Positions 54,316-54,603 of a stretch of 54,603 nt of DNA are shown piece after piece (position 1 is the first letter of the stretch; each line of letters starts with the position of its first letter). A program made the position numbers and the translations under genes. The notes beneath the pieces were generated by a model. It ran no database searches and was not told the origin of the DNA. It worked only from the letters and a program-made list of their open reading frames with translations. This DNA comes from Penium margaritaceum (Eukaryota; Streptophyta; Zygnematophyceae; Desmidiales; Peniaceae): the NCBI GenBank assembly GCA_023375785.1, contig SZWC01006924.1:41636-96238 (forward strand), read 5' to 3'.

Positions 54316-54603
54316 ATGGCGGATCTGACTCCAACCCGCCTTGAGGCGGGTATGTCCAAATTCACGGGGACAGGTTTTCCCTTGTGGAAATGGCAGTTTG
54401 AGATTTTCATGAACGTGCGTGGCTACCTTGACATCCTAAAAGGGACCAAGATAGCACCAGCCGATGCGACCGTGACAACGCATGCGGCTGACCTTGCAGC
54501 ATGGACGATGAAGAACAACATGGCTCTCGCCATTCTTGTGACGTCCATCAATGAGACTCAACACTCCCACATCACAGGATGCACGTTGGCTGCCGAGGCC
54601 TAC
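54316..54603 (+). CDS. gag: Ty1/copia gag protein, N-terminal 96 codons (partial)
   Basis: This is the structural capsid protein of an LTR retrotransposon, acting in cytoplasmic virus-like particles. The frame is open from ATG 54316 to the window end, and an in-frame TAA lies directly upstream (54313-54315), so the frame cannot begin earlier. A second ATG at codon 13 gives MSKFTGTGFPLW, nearer the usual distance of the conserved start from the N-terminus, and may be the true start. Residues 16-28 (FTGTGFPLWKWQF) fit the copia gag pattern F-x-G-x-x-F/Y-x-x-W-x-x-x-F/M. LDILKG (38-43) and the tryptophan at 63 in DLAAWTMKN also fit the family, as does the following ALAILVTSI helix. The C-terminal part, with any CCHC zinc knuckle, lies beyond the window. 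I know of no close named relative. Confidence 0.85.
   Translation, partial: MADLTPTRLEAGMSKFTGTGFPLWKWQFEIFMNVRGYLDILKGTKIAPADATVTTHAADLAAWTMKNNMALAILVTSINETQHSHITGCTLAAEAY

Larger units (their letters stand above)
53393..54603 (+). mobile_element. Copia-type LTR retrotransposon, 5' part, cut by the window end
   Basis: The 12-bp array stops at GGAAG (53388-53392) and unique sequence begins TGTTGAAATAGTG, a typical LTR start. Then follow a putative LTR to 53883, a half-tRNA type primer site at 53886-53900, a leader, and a gag frame from 54316 that is open to the window end. The gene order, strand and gag similarity fit a Ty1/copia element. The right LTR, pol and right-hand target duplication lie outside the window, so integrity cannot be judged. 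It is on the opposite strand to the element at 47450-51145 and shares no obvious LTR sequence with it. Confidence 0.82.

Overview
The window is eukaryotic, repeat-dominated DNA. The best guess is a land plant or streptophyte alga. The grounds are two Ty1/copia-type LTR elements, one with a primer site matching the 3' end of initiator tRNA-Met and one with a site matching its anticodon arm. The lineage call is inference; no host gene is present to confirm it.

Positions 1-47449 and 51146-53392 are the two halves of one very long minisatellite. Its basic unit is 12 bp (consensus TTGGAAGTTGGG on the + strand). That strand is G-rich and nearly cytosine-free from end to end. The array runs off the left edge of the window, so its full length is unknown. 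Within it lie many higher-order arrays in which short blocks of 12-mers have been amplified as larger identical units: 13 x 96 bp, 4+ x 84 bp, 21 x 48 bp, 61 x 12 bp, 16 x 156 bp, 26 x 132 bp, 3 x 129 bp, 89 x 12 bp and 5+ x 239 bp, plus many two-copy duplications. Because 12 is divisible by 3 and the consensus has no stop in any frame, the array produces enormous artefactual reading frames on both strands (the longest about 3,091 codons on the minus strand). I do not annotate these as genes. A 219-base run of N (14541-14759) and single Ns at 1024 and 53686 mark assembly uncertainty.

Positions 47450-51145 are a complete non-autonomous LTR retrotransposon on the minus strand, inserted in the array. 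It has two LTRs of about 610 bp, a GGAAG target-site duplication, a primer binding site close to the initiator tRNA-Met type, and a TATA box in the 5' LTR. Its 2.5 kb internal region has no recognisable gag or pol but carries a degenerate tandem repeat of about 148 bp. Removing the element and one GGAAG restores a perfectly phased 12-mer array.

From 53393 to the right edge is the 5' part of a second copia-type element on the + strand. It has a putative LTR of about 491 bp containing a degenerate tRNA-like sequence, a putative primer site matching the anticodon arm of initiator tRNA-Met (the half-tRNA type known from Drosophila copia and yeast Ty5), a leader of about 415 nt, and the first 96 codons of gag, cut by the window end. 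This gag is the only protein-coding gene I can support. The genes do not form a pathway: the window is a satellite array that has twice received retrotransposons.
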